From: an uncultured Gemmatimonadota bacterium | Lineage (GTDB): Bacteria > Gemmatimonadota > Gemmatimonadetes > Longimicrobiales > Longimicrobiaceae | Direction of reading: 5' to 3' | DNA: 63,632 nucleotides | Assembly (NCBI GenBank): GCA_902805735.1 | Contig: CADCTW010000031.1 | Location: forward strand, 1 to 63,632 | Shown here: piece by piece, positions 18,692 through 26,775 of the stretch | Numbering within the stretch: the first letter of the stretch is position 1 | Layout: each line of letters opens with the position of its first letter | The notes under the pieces: model-generated | The model's input: only the letters and a program-made list of their open reading frames with translations | Database searches by the model: none | What the model was told of the DNA's origin: nothing | Program-made: the position numbers and the translations under genes

Positions 18692-19536
18692 GTCTCCTCC
18701 TCTTCGAACGGCGCGTCGCGCCTGGGTCGCATCGCTTCGTAGTCCAGCTCGCGCATCTCTTCGGGCTCTTCCAGGATCATCGGGTCCTCGTCCGGCAGCC
18801 GCTCCTCCAGCCCGGCGATCACCGTGCTCACCAGCCCGTAGGTGATGTAGACGATGGACATGGGGAAGAAGAAGTACTGCGGCACCGTGAAGGCCGCCAC
18901 GATGGCCGCGAAGGCCAGGAAGAAGGAGAGCCTCCCTCCCCACGTGCGGATGGAGAAGCGCGGCACCACGGGGTAGAGCACGTTGCTCACCATCAGCACC
19001 CCCACCACCAGCGCCAGCCACCCCGCCGCCCGCGGCAGCGGCACGCGGTGGAAGAAGCGGTCCCACACCGGGGTGGTGGTGAAGGCGTAAAAGGTCGCCA
19101 GGCACGCGCCGGAGATGGGGGAGGGGAGGCCGTGGAACGAGGTCTTGTCCGTCCCCGCCTGCTCGATGTTGAAGCGCGCCAGCCGCAGGATGGCCGCCAC
19201 GATGTACAGGAAGCAGACGACCCAGCTCCACTCCGCCGGGCTGTCCCGGAAGTAGGTGAAGTACAGGAGGAGCGCCGGCGCCACGCCGAAGCTCACCGCG
19301 TCCACCAGCGAGTCCAGCTCCTCGCCGAAGGGCGAGCCGGTGGCGGTGAAGCGGGCGATGCGGCCGTCGAACATGTCCATCACGGCCGCCAGCACGATCA
19401 GCCACCCCGCGTCCCACGCGTTCCCCCGCGACGCCTCGATGATCGCCCAGATCCCCAGGAACAGGTTCCCCAGGGTGAAGGCGCTGGGCAGGATGACGAT
19501 GCCGCGGCGGAGCCGGCGGCGGCGCTGTGGGTTCAA
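18688..19536 (-). CDS. pssA: CDP-diacylglycerol--serine O-phosphatidyltransferase
   Basis: About 282 residues. An inner-membrane enzyme that makes phosphatidylserine, the precursor of phosphatidylethanolamine. The CDP-alcohol phosphotransferase motif appears as DMFDGRIARFTATGSPFGEE followed by LDSLVD. Several hydrophobic helices are visible (LPSAFTLGNLFLGIWAIIEA, WVVCFLYIVAAILRL, GWLALVVGVLMVSNVLY, FFLAFAAIVAAF). The best start is TTG at 19536, which overlaps the purC stop (TTGA). Its position between purC and purS, with overlaps on both sides, couples a phospholipid gene to purine synthesis. Confidence 0.9.
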   Translation of the reverse strand: MNPQRRRRLRRGIVILPSAFTLGNLFLGIWAIIEASRGNAWDAGWLIVLAAVMDMFDGRIARFTATGSPFGEELDSLVDAVSFGVAPALLLYFTYFRDSPAEWSWVVCFLYIVAAILRLARFNIEQAGTDKTSFHGLPSPISGACLATFYAFTTTPVWDRFFHRVPLPRAAGWLALVVGVLMVSNVLYPVVPRFSIRTWGGRLSFFLAFAAIVAAFTVPQYFFFPMSIVYITYGLVSTVIAGLEERLPDEDPMILEEPEEMRELDYEAMRPRRDAPFEEEET

Positions 19537-20555
19537 GCGGCCTCCGGCGCGTGGAGGGGAAACTCGTCCAGCGTGCGGCCGGTGAGGCGGCGGAAGGCGT
19601 CCTGGTAGCGCGCCGACGTTTCCGCGATCACCCCGGCGGGCAGATCGGGGCCGGGAGCCGTCTTGTTCCACCTCCCGGCGGTCGTCAGCGTCTCCAGGTA
19701 GTCGCGCAGCGGCTGCTTGTCCAGCGAGGGCTGCCCGCGTCCCGGCTGGTAAAGATCCGCCGGCCAGAAGCGCGACGAGTCCGGCGTGAGCACCTCGTCC
19801 ATCAGCCGGATCGTCCCGTCCGGATCGGTGCCGAACTCGAACTTGGTATCCGCCACGATGATCCCCGCGCGCGCCGCCGTCTCGCGCCCGCGGCCGTACA
19901 CGGCAAGGGAATGGGCGCGGAGGCGGCCCGCCGCTTCCGCGCCCACGATCTCCCGCATGCGGGTGAAGGCGATGTTCTCGTCGTGCCCCGTCTCCGCCTT
20001 GGTGGCGGGGGAGAAGAGCGGCTCCGGGAGGGGTTCGCTCTCGCGCAGCCCGGCCGGGAGGGGCTCGCCCGCCAGCGTCCCGCGTTCGGCGTATTCCTTG
20101 TACGCCGAGCCGGACAGGTAGCCGCGCACCACGCACTCCACGGGGAAGGGCTCCAGCTTCCTCACCAGCGTCGACCGCCGCGCCCACACCTCCCGCAGCG
20201 GCTCCAGCGCGGGGTAGCGCTCCCCGATCGCGTCCGGGTCAACCGAGAGGAGGTGGTTGGGAACCAGGTCGGCGGTGCGCGCGAACCACCACGCCGAGAG
20301 CAGGGTGAGCACCTCGCCCTTGCGCGGCACGGCATTGGGAAGGACCACGTCGAAGGCGCTCACCCGGTCGGTGGCTACCATCAACAGCGCGTCTCCGAGG
20401 TCGTACACGTCCCGCACCTTGCCCCGCACGCGCAGCGGGAAGGGGAGGTCGGTGGCGGCTACGGTCGCGTTCAGGGCGCGGGCTCCGTCTGGGGTGGTTG
20501 TCGGAGCGCGACAAGGTAAGGGTGCGGCGGGGGCCGGGCAACCGAACCCGCGCAT
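19533..20555 (-). CDS. purC: Phosphoribosylaminoimidazole-succinocarboxamide synthase
   Basis: About 340 residues. SAICAR synthetase, which joins aspartate to CAIR. Motifs: RGKVRDVYDLGD, VSAFDVVLPNAVPRKGEVL, ECVVRGYLSGSAYKEY and IVADTKFEFG. Starting at ATG 20555 gives about 35 extra N-terminal residues before the conserved LPFPLRVRGKVRD; no better start codon lies closer. It is the first gene of the leftward purC-pssA-purS-purQ cluster and diverges from the thioredoxin-like gene. Confidence 0.93.
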   Translation of the reverse strand: MRGFGCPAPAAPLPCRAPTTTPDGARALNATVAATDLPFPLRVRGKVRDVYDLGDALLMVATDRVSAFDVVLPNAVPRKGEVLTLLSAWWFARTADLVPNHLLSVDPDAIGERYPALEPLREVWARRSTLVRKLEPFPVECVVRGYLSGSAYKEYAERGTLAGEPLPAGLRESEPLPEPLFSPATKAETGHDENIAFTRMREIVGAEAAGRLRAHSLAVYGRGRETAARAGIIVADTKFEFGTDPDGTIRLMDEVLTPDSSRFWPADLYQPGRGQPSLDKQPLRDYLETLTTAGRWNKTAPGPDLPAGVIAETSARYQDAFRRLTGRTLDEFPLHAPEAA

Positions 20556-20649
20556 CGTTACCAAGTGAGGGGTTCCGGTCACATACCCCTGGCAGGTGCG
20601 CTCGTGCGTGCCCCTGCCCGGCCCCGGCGTGAGCCCCTGGACGTGCATA

Positions 20650-20678
20650 TTGCGCCAAGCTTCACGTTCGCGTAGTAT
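20650..20678 (+). promoter_or_regulatory. Probable sigma-70-type promoter of the redoxin/peptide pair
   Basis: TTGCGC, 17-base spacer, TAGTAT. Start of transcription would be near 20686, about 30 bases before the ATG at 20717, which has an RBS (CAGGAGAG). Confidence 0.6.
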
Positions 20679-20716
20679 GGAGCACCACGTATGATTCTCA
20701 CCGACAGGAGAGCGCA

Positions 20717-21334
20717 ATGGTGGCGAAGCGAGTCGCGTCGGTTCTCCCCGCGGTCGCGCTGCTGGTGGCGACGGCACTGGTGATCGTGCTGGCGCGGCAG
20801 CTCGATGCCACCCGCCAGCAGCGGGACCTGCTCGCCGAGCGGGCGCGCAGCCTGCAGCCCGGCGCGTACGTGCCCGTGCAAAGCGCGCCCACACTGGACG
20901 GCGCGCCCGTCGTGCTGGGCTCCGTGCCTCCCGGTACGCGCCAGCTTCTATTCGTCTACAACACGAGCTGCGCGTACTGCCGGGCCACCATCCCCAGCTG
21001 GCAGCGTCTCGCCGACCGGTTCCGCGGCGATCCGGCCGTCAGGGTGGTGGCGGTGTCGCTGGACAGCCTGGAAGCCACCCGCAGCTACACGCGCCGGCAC
21101 GCCCTCCGCTACCCCTCGGCCATCCTGCTGGACGAGCGCGCGGCGAGCCTGTTCCGCTTCAACAACGTTCCGCAGACGCTGGTGATCGACGAGCGGGGGC
21201 GCGTGATGCACTCCCGCGTGGGCCGGCTGGACACCCCCGGCGCTGCCGACTCAGTGGCCGCGGCGGTCACCCGGCCGCTCCCCGGAACCACCCCGACGGC
21301 GCGCCCGGCCCAGGTCGCGCGCACTCCGGGCTGA
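20717..21334 (+). CDS. Membrane-anchored thioredoxin-like (TlpA/redoxin-type) protein
   Basis: 205 residues. An N-terminal hydrophobic helix (VLPAVALLVATALVIVLA, about 9-26) should anchor it in the inner membrane with the rest outside. A thioredoxin fold follows, with active site CAYC (Cys85, Cys88) in LLFVYNTSCAYCRATIPSWQ and a cis-Pro region NNVPQTLVIDERG at about 148. Such proteins reduce, or pass electrons to, disulfides in exported partners. An RBS and promoter are visible. The next gene, 76 bases downstream on the same strand, encodes an exported peptide with eight cysteines, a natural candidate substrate. Confidence 0.85.
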   Translation: MVAKRVASVLPAVALLVATALVIVLARQLDATRQQRDLLAERARSLQPGAYVPVQSAPTLDGAPVVLGSVPPGTRQLLFVYNTSCAYCRATIPSWQRLADRFRGDPAVRVVAVSLDSLEATRSYTRRHALRYPSAILLDERAASLFRFNNVPQTLVIDERGRVMHSRVGRLDTPGAADSVAAAVTRPLPGTTPTARPAQVARTPG

Positions 21335-21410
21335 GCCCGCGGGCTCAGCCAAGCGCGGGCCGCACCCCGCGGCTCGCGGCTCTGGACCGTTCATCCCCAA
21401 AGAGGTAGCC

Positions 21411-21659
21411 ATGTCCAAAGTCCTGGAACGCGCGGTACGGCTCATGCTCGCCCTGGTCGTTGCGGGGGGGCTGGGATTCGGTGCGAGCACGGCGGTCGCG
21501 GCGTCGCAGTCCGCGTCGAGCTGTCCGAACAACCCCGACACGGGGCAGATCCCGATCAGTTGCACCGCCAACACCGACTGCGACGAGCCGTGCCGCAACT
21601 ACTTCGGTCCGGCTGCCGGCGGCGGATGCCTGAGCGGCTGCTGCGTCTGCGCGATCTGA
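21411..21659 (+). CDS. Small exported cysteine-rich peptide
   Basis: 82 residues. A clear Sec signal peptide (LMLALVVAGGLGFGASTAVAA) leaves a mature peptide of about 50 residues with eight Cys, including a terminal GCCVC cluster: spacing roughly C-x11-C-x5-C-x3-C-x11-C-x3-CC-x-C. No family recognised. A good RBS (AGAGGT) precedes the ATG. Eight cysteines in a short secreted chain suggest four disulfides or a bound metal. The neighbour is a membrane-anchored thioredoxin-like protein, probably on the same transcript. It could be a toxin-like or bacteriocin-like peptide, or a structural surface peptide; the sequence does not decide. Confidence 0.75.
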   Translation: MSKVLERAVRLMLALVVAGGLGFGASTAVAASQSASSCPNNPDTGQIPISCTANTDCDEPCRNYFGPAAGGGCLSGCCVCAI

Positions 21660-21670
21660 ACGCAGTTTGG

Positions 21671-21735
21671 CCTCGCACAGAGACACAGAGGCACAGAGGA
21701 AGACCTTCTTCTCTGTGCCTCTGTGTCTCTGTGTG
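21671..21735. repeat. Family A palindrome between convergent genes
   Basis: Arms CTCGCACAGAGACACAGAGG and CCTCTGTGTCTCTGTGTGAG around GAAGACCTTC-like loop DNA. It separates the cysteine-rich peptide gene from the converging M32 peptidase gene. Confidence 0.85.
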
Positions 21736-21748
21736 AGCCACTTCTTTT

Positions 21749-23278
21749 TCAGATCCCGTACACCGGCCGGAGCTTCCCTTCCAGGTACTCCAGCAGCGGC
21801 TCGTGGCCCAGCGGGCGACCGGTGATGCGCCGGCAGAGCTCGGGGGCGGTGTAGCGCCGGCCGTGCGCGTGGATGTTCTCGCGCAGCCAGCCGGTGAGCG
21901 GCGCGAACTCGCCGCGGCGAAGCTGGCCGTCCAGGTCGGGAAGCGCGTCGCGGATGGCGGTCCAGAACTGGGCGGCGTACAGGTTCCCCAGCGTGTAGGT
22001 GGGGAAGTAGCCGATCGCGCCCATCGACCAGTGGATGTCCTGCAGCACGCCCTGCGCGTCGTCCGGCACCTCCAGGCCCAGGTCGTCGCGCACCCGGTCG
22101 TTCCACGCGGCGGGGAGGTCGGCCACGGCCAGGTCGCCCGCCAGCAGCGCGCGCTCCAGGTCGAAGCGCAGCATGATGTGCAGGTTGTACGTCGCCTCGT
22201 CGCTTTCCACCCGGATCAGGCCCGGCTGCACCACGTTCATCCCGCGGTACACCGTCTCCACGTCCAGCGCCTGGAGGGCGGGCTCGCCGAGCGCCCTCTG
22301 CATCTCCGGGAGGGCCCACTCCCAGAAGGGGCGCGAGCGGCCCACCAGGTTCTCCCAGGTGCGCGACTGGCTCTCGTGGATCCCCATGCTGGCCGCCTCG
22401 GCCAGCGGCTGGCCGAAGCGCTCCGCCTTGGGAAGGTTCTGCTCGTACAGCGCGTGCCCCGCCTCGTGCATGGTGGAGCTGAGCGCGTCCGCCCAGGCGT
22501 CGTCGCGGTAGCGCGTGGTGATGCGCACGTCGCCCGGCGCGATCCCCTCGCAGAAGGGATGCGCCGAGACGTCCATGCGCCCCGCCTGGAAGTCGAAGCC
22601 CATCCGCTCCACCACCCAGCGGTTGAACCCCACCTGTCGGTCCACGGGGACGGGGGTGCGCTGCCACGCGTCGTCCGGCCTGCGCCCGTTCGACGCGATC
22701 TCGCGGATGAGCGGCGCCAGCCCGGCGCGCAGGGCGTCGAAGGTGCGGCGGATCTCCGCGGCGGTCATCCCCGGCTCGTAGTCTTCCAGTAGCGCGTCGT
22801 ACGCCTCGCCGCCGGCGGGGATGCCGAACGCCTGCGCCCGCTCGCGGTTCAGGTCCACCACCTCCTGCAGCCAGGGCGCGAACGCCCCGAAGTCGCTGCG
22901 CTCGCGCGCCTCGCGCCAGGCGTGCATGGCCCGCGACGTCGTCTGCGCGAAGGCCCGCACCAGCGAGGTGGGCAGGCGGGTGGCGCGGTCGTAGTCGCGG
23001 CGCAGGGCGCGCAGGCTGGCGGCGGCCTCGTCGTCCAGCGACGCGTCCGCTTCGCACGCCGCGATCAGCTCGCCCACGCGCGGCGCGGTGTGGCGCTCGT
23101 GGACGATGGCGGAGAGCGCCGCCATCTGCTCGCCCCGGAAGGCGGCTGCCCCCGGCGGCATGTACGTCTCCTGGTCCCATCCCAGCACCGCCGCGGCGGA
23201 GGCCAGTGTCGCCGTCTCGCGCAGGCTCCGCCGCAGCTCGTCGTACGGGGCGGTGTCGCTGGGCTGCGTGTCGCTCAT
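21749..23278 (-). CDS. Carboxypeptidase Taq (M32) family metallopeptidase
   Basis: 509 residues, the normal length for thermostable M32 carboxypeptidases, which remove C-terminal amino acids using a divalent metal. The zinc motif HEAGH lies in [13 protein letters not shown], with downstream motifs [16 protein letters not shown] and the family-typical SYYQ-like [11 protein letters not shown] near the N-terminus. No signal peptide, so cytoplasmic. ATG 23278 (MSDTQPSD) is chosen because upstream residues are not family-like. Divergent from upp. Confidence 0.93.
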   Translation of the reverse strand: MSDTQPSDTAPYDELRRSLRETATLASAAAVLGWDQETYMPPGAAAFRGEQMAALSAIVHERHTAPRVGELIAACEADASLDDEAAASLRALRRDYDRATRLPTSLVRAFAQTTSRAMHAWREARERSDFGAFAPWLQEVVDLNRERAQAFGIPAGGEAYDALLEDYEPGMTAAEIRRTFDALRAGLAPLIREIASNGRRPDDAWQRTPVPVDRQVGFNRWVVERMGFDFQAGRMDVSAHPFCEGIAPGDVRITTRYRDDAWADALSSTMHEAGHALYEQNLPKAERFGQPLAEAASMGIHESQSRTWENLVGRSRPFWEWALPEMQRALGEPALQALDVETVYRGMNVVQPGLIRVESDEATYNLHIMLRFDLERALLAGDLAVADLPAAWNDRVRDDLGLEVPDDAQGVLQDIHWSMGAIGYFPTYTLGNLYAAQFWTAIRDALPDLDGQLRRGEFAPLTGWLRENIHAHGRRYTAPELCRRITGRPLGHEPLLEYLEGKLRPVYGI

Positions 23279-23342
23279 GTGGATCTCGGGGGTCGTCGGG
23301 GGGCGAAAAAACGCGGCGGCAGGCGGGCAGAATCCATGCCGG

Positions 23343-23370
23343 TTGACGGCGGCGCGCCGGGGCGTAGCTT
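23343..23370 (+). promoter_or_regulatory. Probable promoter of upp
   Basis: TTGACG, 16-base spacer, TAGCTT, about 32 bases before the upp start. The same pair of hexamers with a 17-base spacer occurs upstream of secD. Confidence 0.6.
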
Positions 23371-23402
23371 CACGCACATCGGCCAACCCCCCGGAGGAGC
23401 CC

Positions 23403-24044
<642 letters not shown>

Positions 24045-24059
24045 CGCTCACACACGGAA

Positions 24060-24090
24060 GCGCCCGCCAGCCCCTGGGGCTGGCGGGCGC
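24060..24090. terminator. Perfect 15-bp palindrome between upp and the tRNA 3' end
   Basis: GCGCCCGCCAGCCCC, one T, then its exact reverse complement GGGGCTGGCGGGCGC. It lies 15 bases after the upp stop and 5 bases beyond the 3' end of the converging tRNA. It probably acts as a bidirectional terminator, though no T-run is present on either side. Confidence 0.65.
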
Positions 24091-24095
24091 GCTCA

Positions 24096-24169
24096 TGGGC
24101 CCGGCAGGACTTGAACCTGCGACCCTTCGATTATGAGTCGAGTGCTCTAACCAACTGAGCTACGGGCCC
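24096..24169 (-). tRNA. tRNA with CAU anticodon (probably tRNA-Ile2, lysidine type)
   Basis: On the minus strand it folds into a cloverleaf: acceptor GGGCCCG paired with CGGGCCC and discriminator A, D-arm GCTCAGTTGGTTAGAGC, anticodon loop CTCATAA (anticodon CAT), T-arm GCAGGTTCAAGTCCTGC. CCA is not encoded. The segment CGACTCATAATCG and GGTTCAAGTCC resemble tRNA-Ile2 (ileX) more than elongator tRNA-Met, in which case TilS would modify C34. The 27-43 pair is a C/A mismatch. Met cannot be excluded from sequence alone. Confidence 0.88.
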
Positions 24170-24248
24170 TTGTACCGTCTGCGTCGCGCCGTGGAATATA
24201 CGATCCGCCCCCGCATCGCGGAAGTGATTCCAACCTAAATAAGCAGTC

Positions 24249-24314
24249 CCACACAGGGACACGGACGCACGGAAGAAATCACCTTTCCTCTGTGCCTCCG
24301 TGTCTCTGTGTGAG
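24249..24314. repeat. Family A palindrome, diverged
   Basis: Arms CCACACAGGGACACGGACGC and GTGCCTCCGTGTCTCTGTGT with ACG/CGT changes that keep partial pairing. It lies beyond the 3' end of the PEGA lipoprotein gene. Confidence 0.75.
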
Positions 24315-24327
24315 ACCGCTGTTTCCG

Positions 24328-24804
24328 CTACTGCTGAAGCGCCGCCTCGCGAAGGATCCGCTGCGTATCCACGAAGTTCGCGACGGACGTCCCGAGACGC
24401 ACCGCGCCCAGCTGCTCAGGCGTGAGCTGGCCCTGCGCGACCGGCTGCTGGGCGAGCTGGACGTTCACTTCCTTGGTGTTGAGGACGTACCACGAGCCGG
24501 TGGCCGCATCCACGACGATGGGAAGCAGGCCGCCAAGCACGTCCAGGATGACGTACGTGGGCGAAACCTGGCGGTTGATCTCGTAGTTCTGGTCGGCGTA
24601 GCCCGCCTTGCGGAACGTCACCGTGTGGTTCTTGTTCTTGGCGAGCTGCAGCGTCGCGGGGGTGATGCCGCGGTTGGTGCCGTCGATCCAGATCTCCGCG
24701 CCGCCGGGGTTGCTGTTCATCGACACGTTGGCCGGGCCGCCGTTGAAGAGGGCGCCGCAGGCGGAGAGGGCAAGGGTGGGGATCAGAACGGTGAGACGCT
24801 TCAT
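24328..24804 (-). CDS. PEGA-domain lipoprotein
   Basis: 158 residues. The signal peptide ends in a lipobox LSAC (LIPTLALSACGALF). A PEGA-like repeat follows: ANVSMNSNPGGAEIWIDGTN, RGITPATLQLAKNKNHTVTF, RKAGYADQNYEIN. Then comes a Gly/Leu hydrophobic stretch (TYVILDVLGGLLPIVVDAATG) and a helical C-terminal tail. PEGA domains are beta-sandwich modules of surface proteins. RBS GGAGG at the right distance before ATG 24804 fixes the start. Function beyond surface location unknown. Confidence 0.85.
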   Translation of the reverse strand: MKRLTVLIPTLALSACGALFNGGPANVSMNSNPGGAEIWIDGTNRGITPATLQLAKNKNHTVTFRKAGYADQNYEINRQVSPTYVILDVLGGLLPIVVDAATGSWYVLNTKEVNVQLAQQPVAQGQLTPEQLGAVRLGTSVANFVDTQRILREAALQQ

Positions 24805-25121
24805 GGAGCCTCCTGGGGAGTTTTGCGCCAGACGGCGCGGTGTCCACCCGGCGTGGGTGGTGTTCGTGGCAGTTCGTTGATTGGGTTCTGCTCTGCTGCA
24901 GGATTGTCGCGCCGGTGCTGCCATGTGCGGCTGCTTCATCAACTTGAGGCGCCCGGGTGCCGTGTCGGGGCGGGATGGCCGTGGGGCGGAGAGCAGGGGA
25001 TCGTGCTGGTGCCGAGAACGATCCCCCAGCACGCCGCCATATTAATCGTCTATTACGTGGTCCGCCAGCCTCGGCGCGCGCTTCCGATGCGCGCGGCCTC
25101 TGCCTCCGCGTCCCGGCGTGG
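24805..25121. other. Intergenic region with a 9-bp stem-loop
   Basis: 317 bases between two minus-strand genes. It contains a perfect stem GGGGATCGT (24996-25004) / ACGATCCCC (25018-25026) with a 13-base loop, which could be the terminator of the zinc-ribbon gene. The promoter of the PEGA gene must lie here, but I see no convincing hexamers. No coding sequence found. Confidence 0.5.
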
Positions 25122-26192
25122 CTACTCCTGGAGAAGCTCCACCGAGCCCGCGCGGCTCACCTTGATGCGGACGGGGGCGCCCACGCGCAGCTTCTGGAAC
25201 TGGTCGAGGGCGACGGGGCTCTCGTAGGTGTCGCCATCCTCGTCGCGGAAGCGGAGGACGTACTTCTCCGTGCGCTCCCCCTCGCGCTGGCGCTCGCGCA
25301 GCTGCGTGACGGGCCAGGCGGGGTCGGCCGGCTCGGCGGGCTCGTCGGCCTCGCCGGCGGCGGCGAGGACGGTGTCGCGCACCCAGCGCTCGATGTCGTA
25401 GTCGTGCTTCGTGGCGTAGACGGGCTCCTGGCGGTAGATGGGCTCCTGGTACCGCTCGGTGCGGTAGCGCGTTTCGTACTCGGGCTCGGTGCAGGTGCGG
25501 TCCTCGAAGTGCCCGTTCCCCAGGTCGCGCGTGCCGCAGGTGTAGGTGCGCGTGCCGGTCTGCACCCGCTCGCTCACCTGCCGCTCGCGCGACTCGTAGT
25601 GGTCCAGCACCTGCCGGTACTCGCGGATCGCGCGGTAGCTGCGCACCTCGCGCCCGCCGGCGGGCACCGCCCAGTCCGACTCGCGGACGGTGCGGTAGGC
25701 CTGCACCTCCAGCGTGCGGTTCCACGACTTCGCGTCGACGACGGCGCTCACCTCATGGGGCGCCAGGAACCACCACAGCATCGCCGCGATCGCCGCCAGG
25801 ACGCCGCGCCCGGTCCAGGGCGAGCGGCGCTTCGCCGGGAGCGCGGCTGCCGCCCGCGCGGCCGCGCGGCGGTCACCTCCGTCCCGCGGGATCTCGTCCG
25901 GGCCGTAGTCGTGCACCTCCTGCGTCCCGCTGGCGCCGCGGGGGGCACCGCAGCCGGGGCAGTCGGCTTCCTGGGCGGAGGCGCTGGCGGCGCAGTGCTC
26001 GCACACCCAGTCCGCGCCGGCGCGGGCGCGGGCGAGCTGCGCCTCGTCGGTCACTTCCGGAGCGTCTTCGGGGAGGTAGAAGCGGGTGCCTTCGGGGCGG
26101 GGAAGACCGCACCGCGGGCAGTTCACCGCGCGCCCGCGGTTGGCCACGGAGCCGCACGATCCGCAGTCCCAGCATCCTTCGCGAATGGCCAT
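25122..26192 (-). CDS. Zinc-ribbon membrane protein of unknown function
   Basis: 356 residues. The N-terminal 90 residues hold three Cys-rich modules (CWDCGSCGS with NCPRCG, then WVCEHCAAS with DCPGCG), each resembling small zinc ribbons or RanBP2-type fingers. One transmembrane helix follows (GVLAAIAAMLWWFLAP). The remainder is rich in Arg, Glu and Tyr (TYTCGTRDLGNGHFEDRTCT, YRTERYQEPIYRQEPVYATK) and ends in a beta domain (KYVLRFRDEDGDTYESPVAL). Start ATG 26192 (MAIREGCWDCGSCGS) is chosen as the beginning of the zinc part. I do not recognise the full family. Confidence 0.65.
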   Translation of the reverse strand: MAIREGCWDCGSCGSVANRGRAVNCPRCGLPRPEGTRFYLPEDAPEVTDEAQLARARAGADWVCEHCAASASAQEADCPGCGAPRGASGTQEVHDYGPDEIPRDGGDRRAAARAAAALPAKRRSPWTGRGVLAAIAAMLWWFLAPHEVSAVVDAKSWNRTLEVQAYRTVRESDWAVPAGGREVRSYRAIREYRQVLDHYESRERQVSERVQTGTRTYTCGTRDLGNGHFEDRTCTEPEYETRYRTERYQEPIYRQEPVYATKHDYDIERWVRDTVLAAAGEADEPAEPADPAWPVTQLRERQREGERTEKYVLRFRDEDGDTYESPVALDQFQKLRVGAPVRIKVSRAGSVELLQE

Positions 26193-26308
26193 CGGGGTGA
26201 TCCAGCGGGTGGAGGGAGGCGGCGGAGGGGGAGTCCCGCCGGAAAGGGCAGGCTTCAACTATGTGGAGTCGCACCCCCTCAGGCAAGCGGCGTGCAGTGG
26301 AAGAGCGG

Positions 26309-26339
26309 GCTCACACCGAGGCACCGAGACACAGAGACG
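26309..26339. repeat. Family A half-repeat directly before a start codon
   Basis: GGCTCACACCGAGGCACCGA then GACACAGAGACG ends one base before the ATG at 26340. It is the only copy placed immediately upstream of a gene start, and only one arm is present. Confidence 0.7.
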
Positions 26340-26615
26340 ATGCCCATCCGCGACGAGCTGTACCGGGACATGGTCGCCAGCCGCGAGGCGGCGGAGATGG
26401 AGGCGAAGCGCGCGGACCGGCGGAGGTGGATACTGGTGCTGGCGGTGTGCTTCCTCTGGCAGATCGCGGGCGGGGCCATCGTGGTGGCGGCGTTCGCCCT
26501 CCTGCTGCCGCCGGACGACGCCGTCCAGCTCCTCTGGGCCGGGTGCGGCATCGCGACCGCGGGGACCGTCCTGACGGTCGCGCTGGGCGCGCCCAAGAAG
26601 GGGCGCGAGGGGTGA
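26340..26615 (+). CDS. Small two-helix membrane protein, hypothetical
   Basis: 91 residues. A basic amphipathic N-terminus (RDELYRDMVASREAAEMEAK) is followed by two hydrophobic helices (WILVLAVCFLWQIAGGAIVV and LWAGCGIATAGTVLTVAL) and a charged tail. No family recognised. The start lies right against a half-repeat and has no clear RBS, so translation is plausible but unproven. Confidence 0.55.
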   Translation: MPIRDELYRDMVASREAAEMEAKRADRRRWILVLAVCFLWQIAGGAIVVAAFALLLPPDDAVQLLWAGCGIATAGTVLTVALGAPKKGREG

Positions 26616-26775
26616 TCGGCGTTCGCGTCGTTTCGAGCCCAAGTCCAGAGTCGGTTAGGACCCAACGACATAGGGCGGATCACCTCACGTGCGCTGGAGG
26701 GGGAGGGTTGCTCTCCCACGGGCGCGGCGGTATGATGCGCGGAACCCAGCCCATCCCCACAGACCCGCTCCGCGC

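Noticed and set aside
20556..20716. A purine riboswitch upstream of purC
   Set aside because: No conserved three-way junction core or A+T-rich loops seen; nothing supports it.
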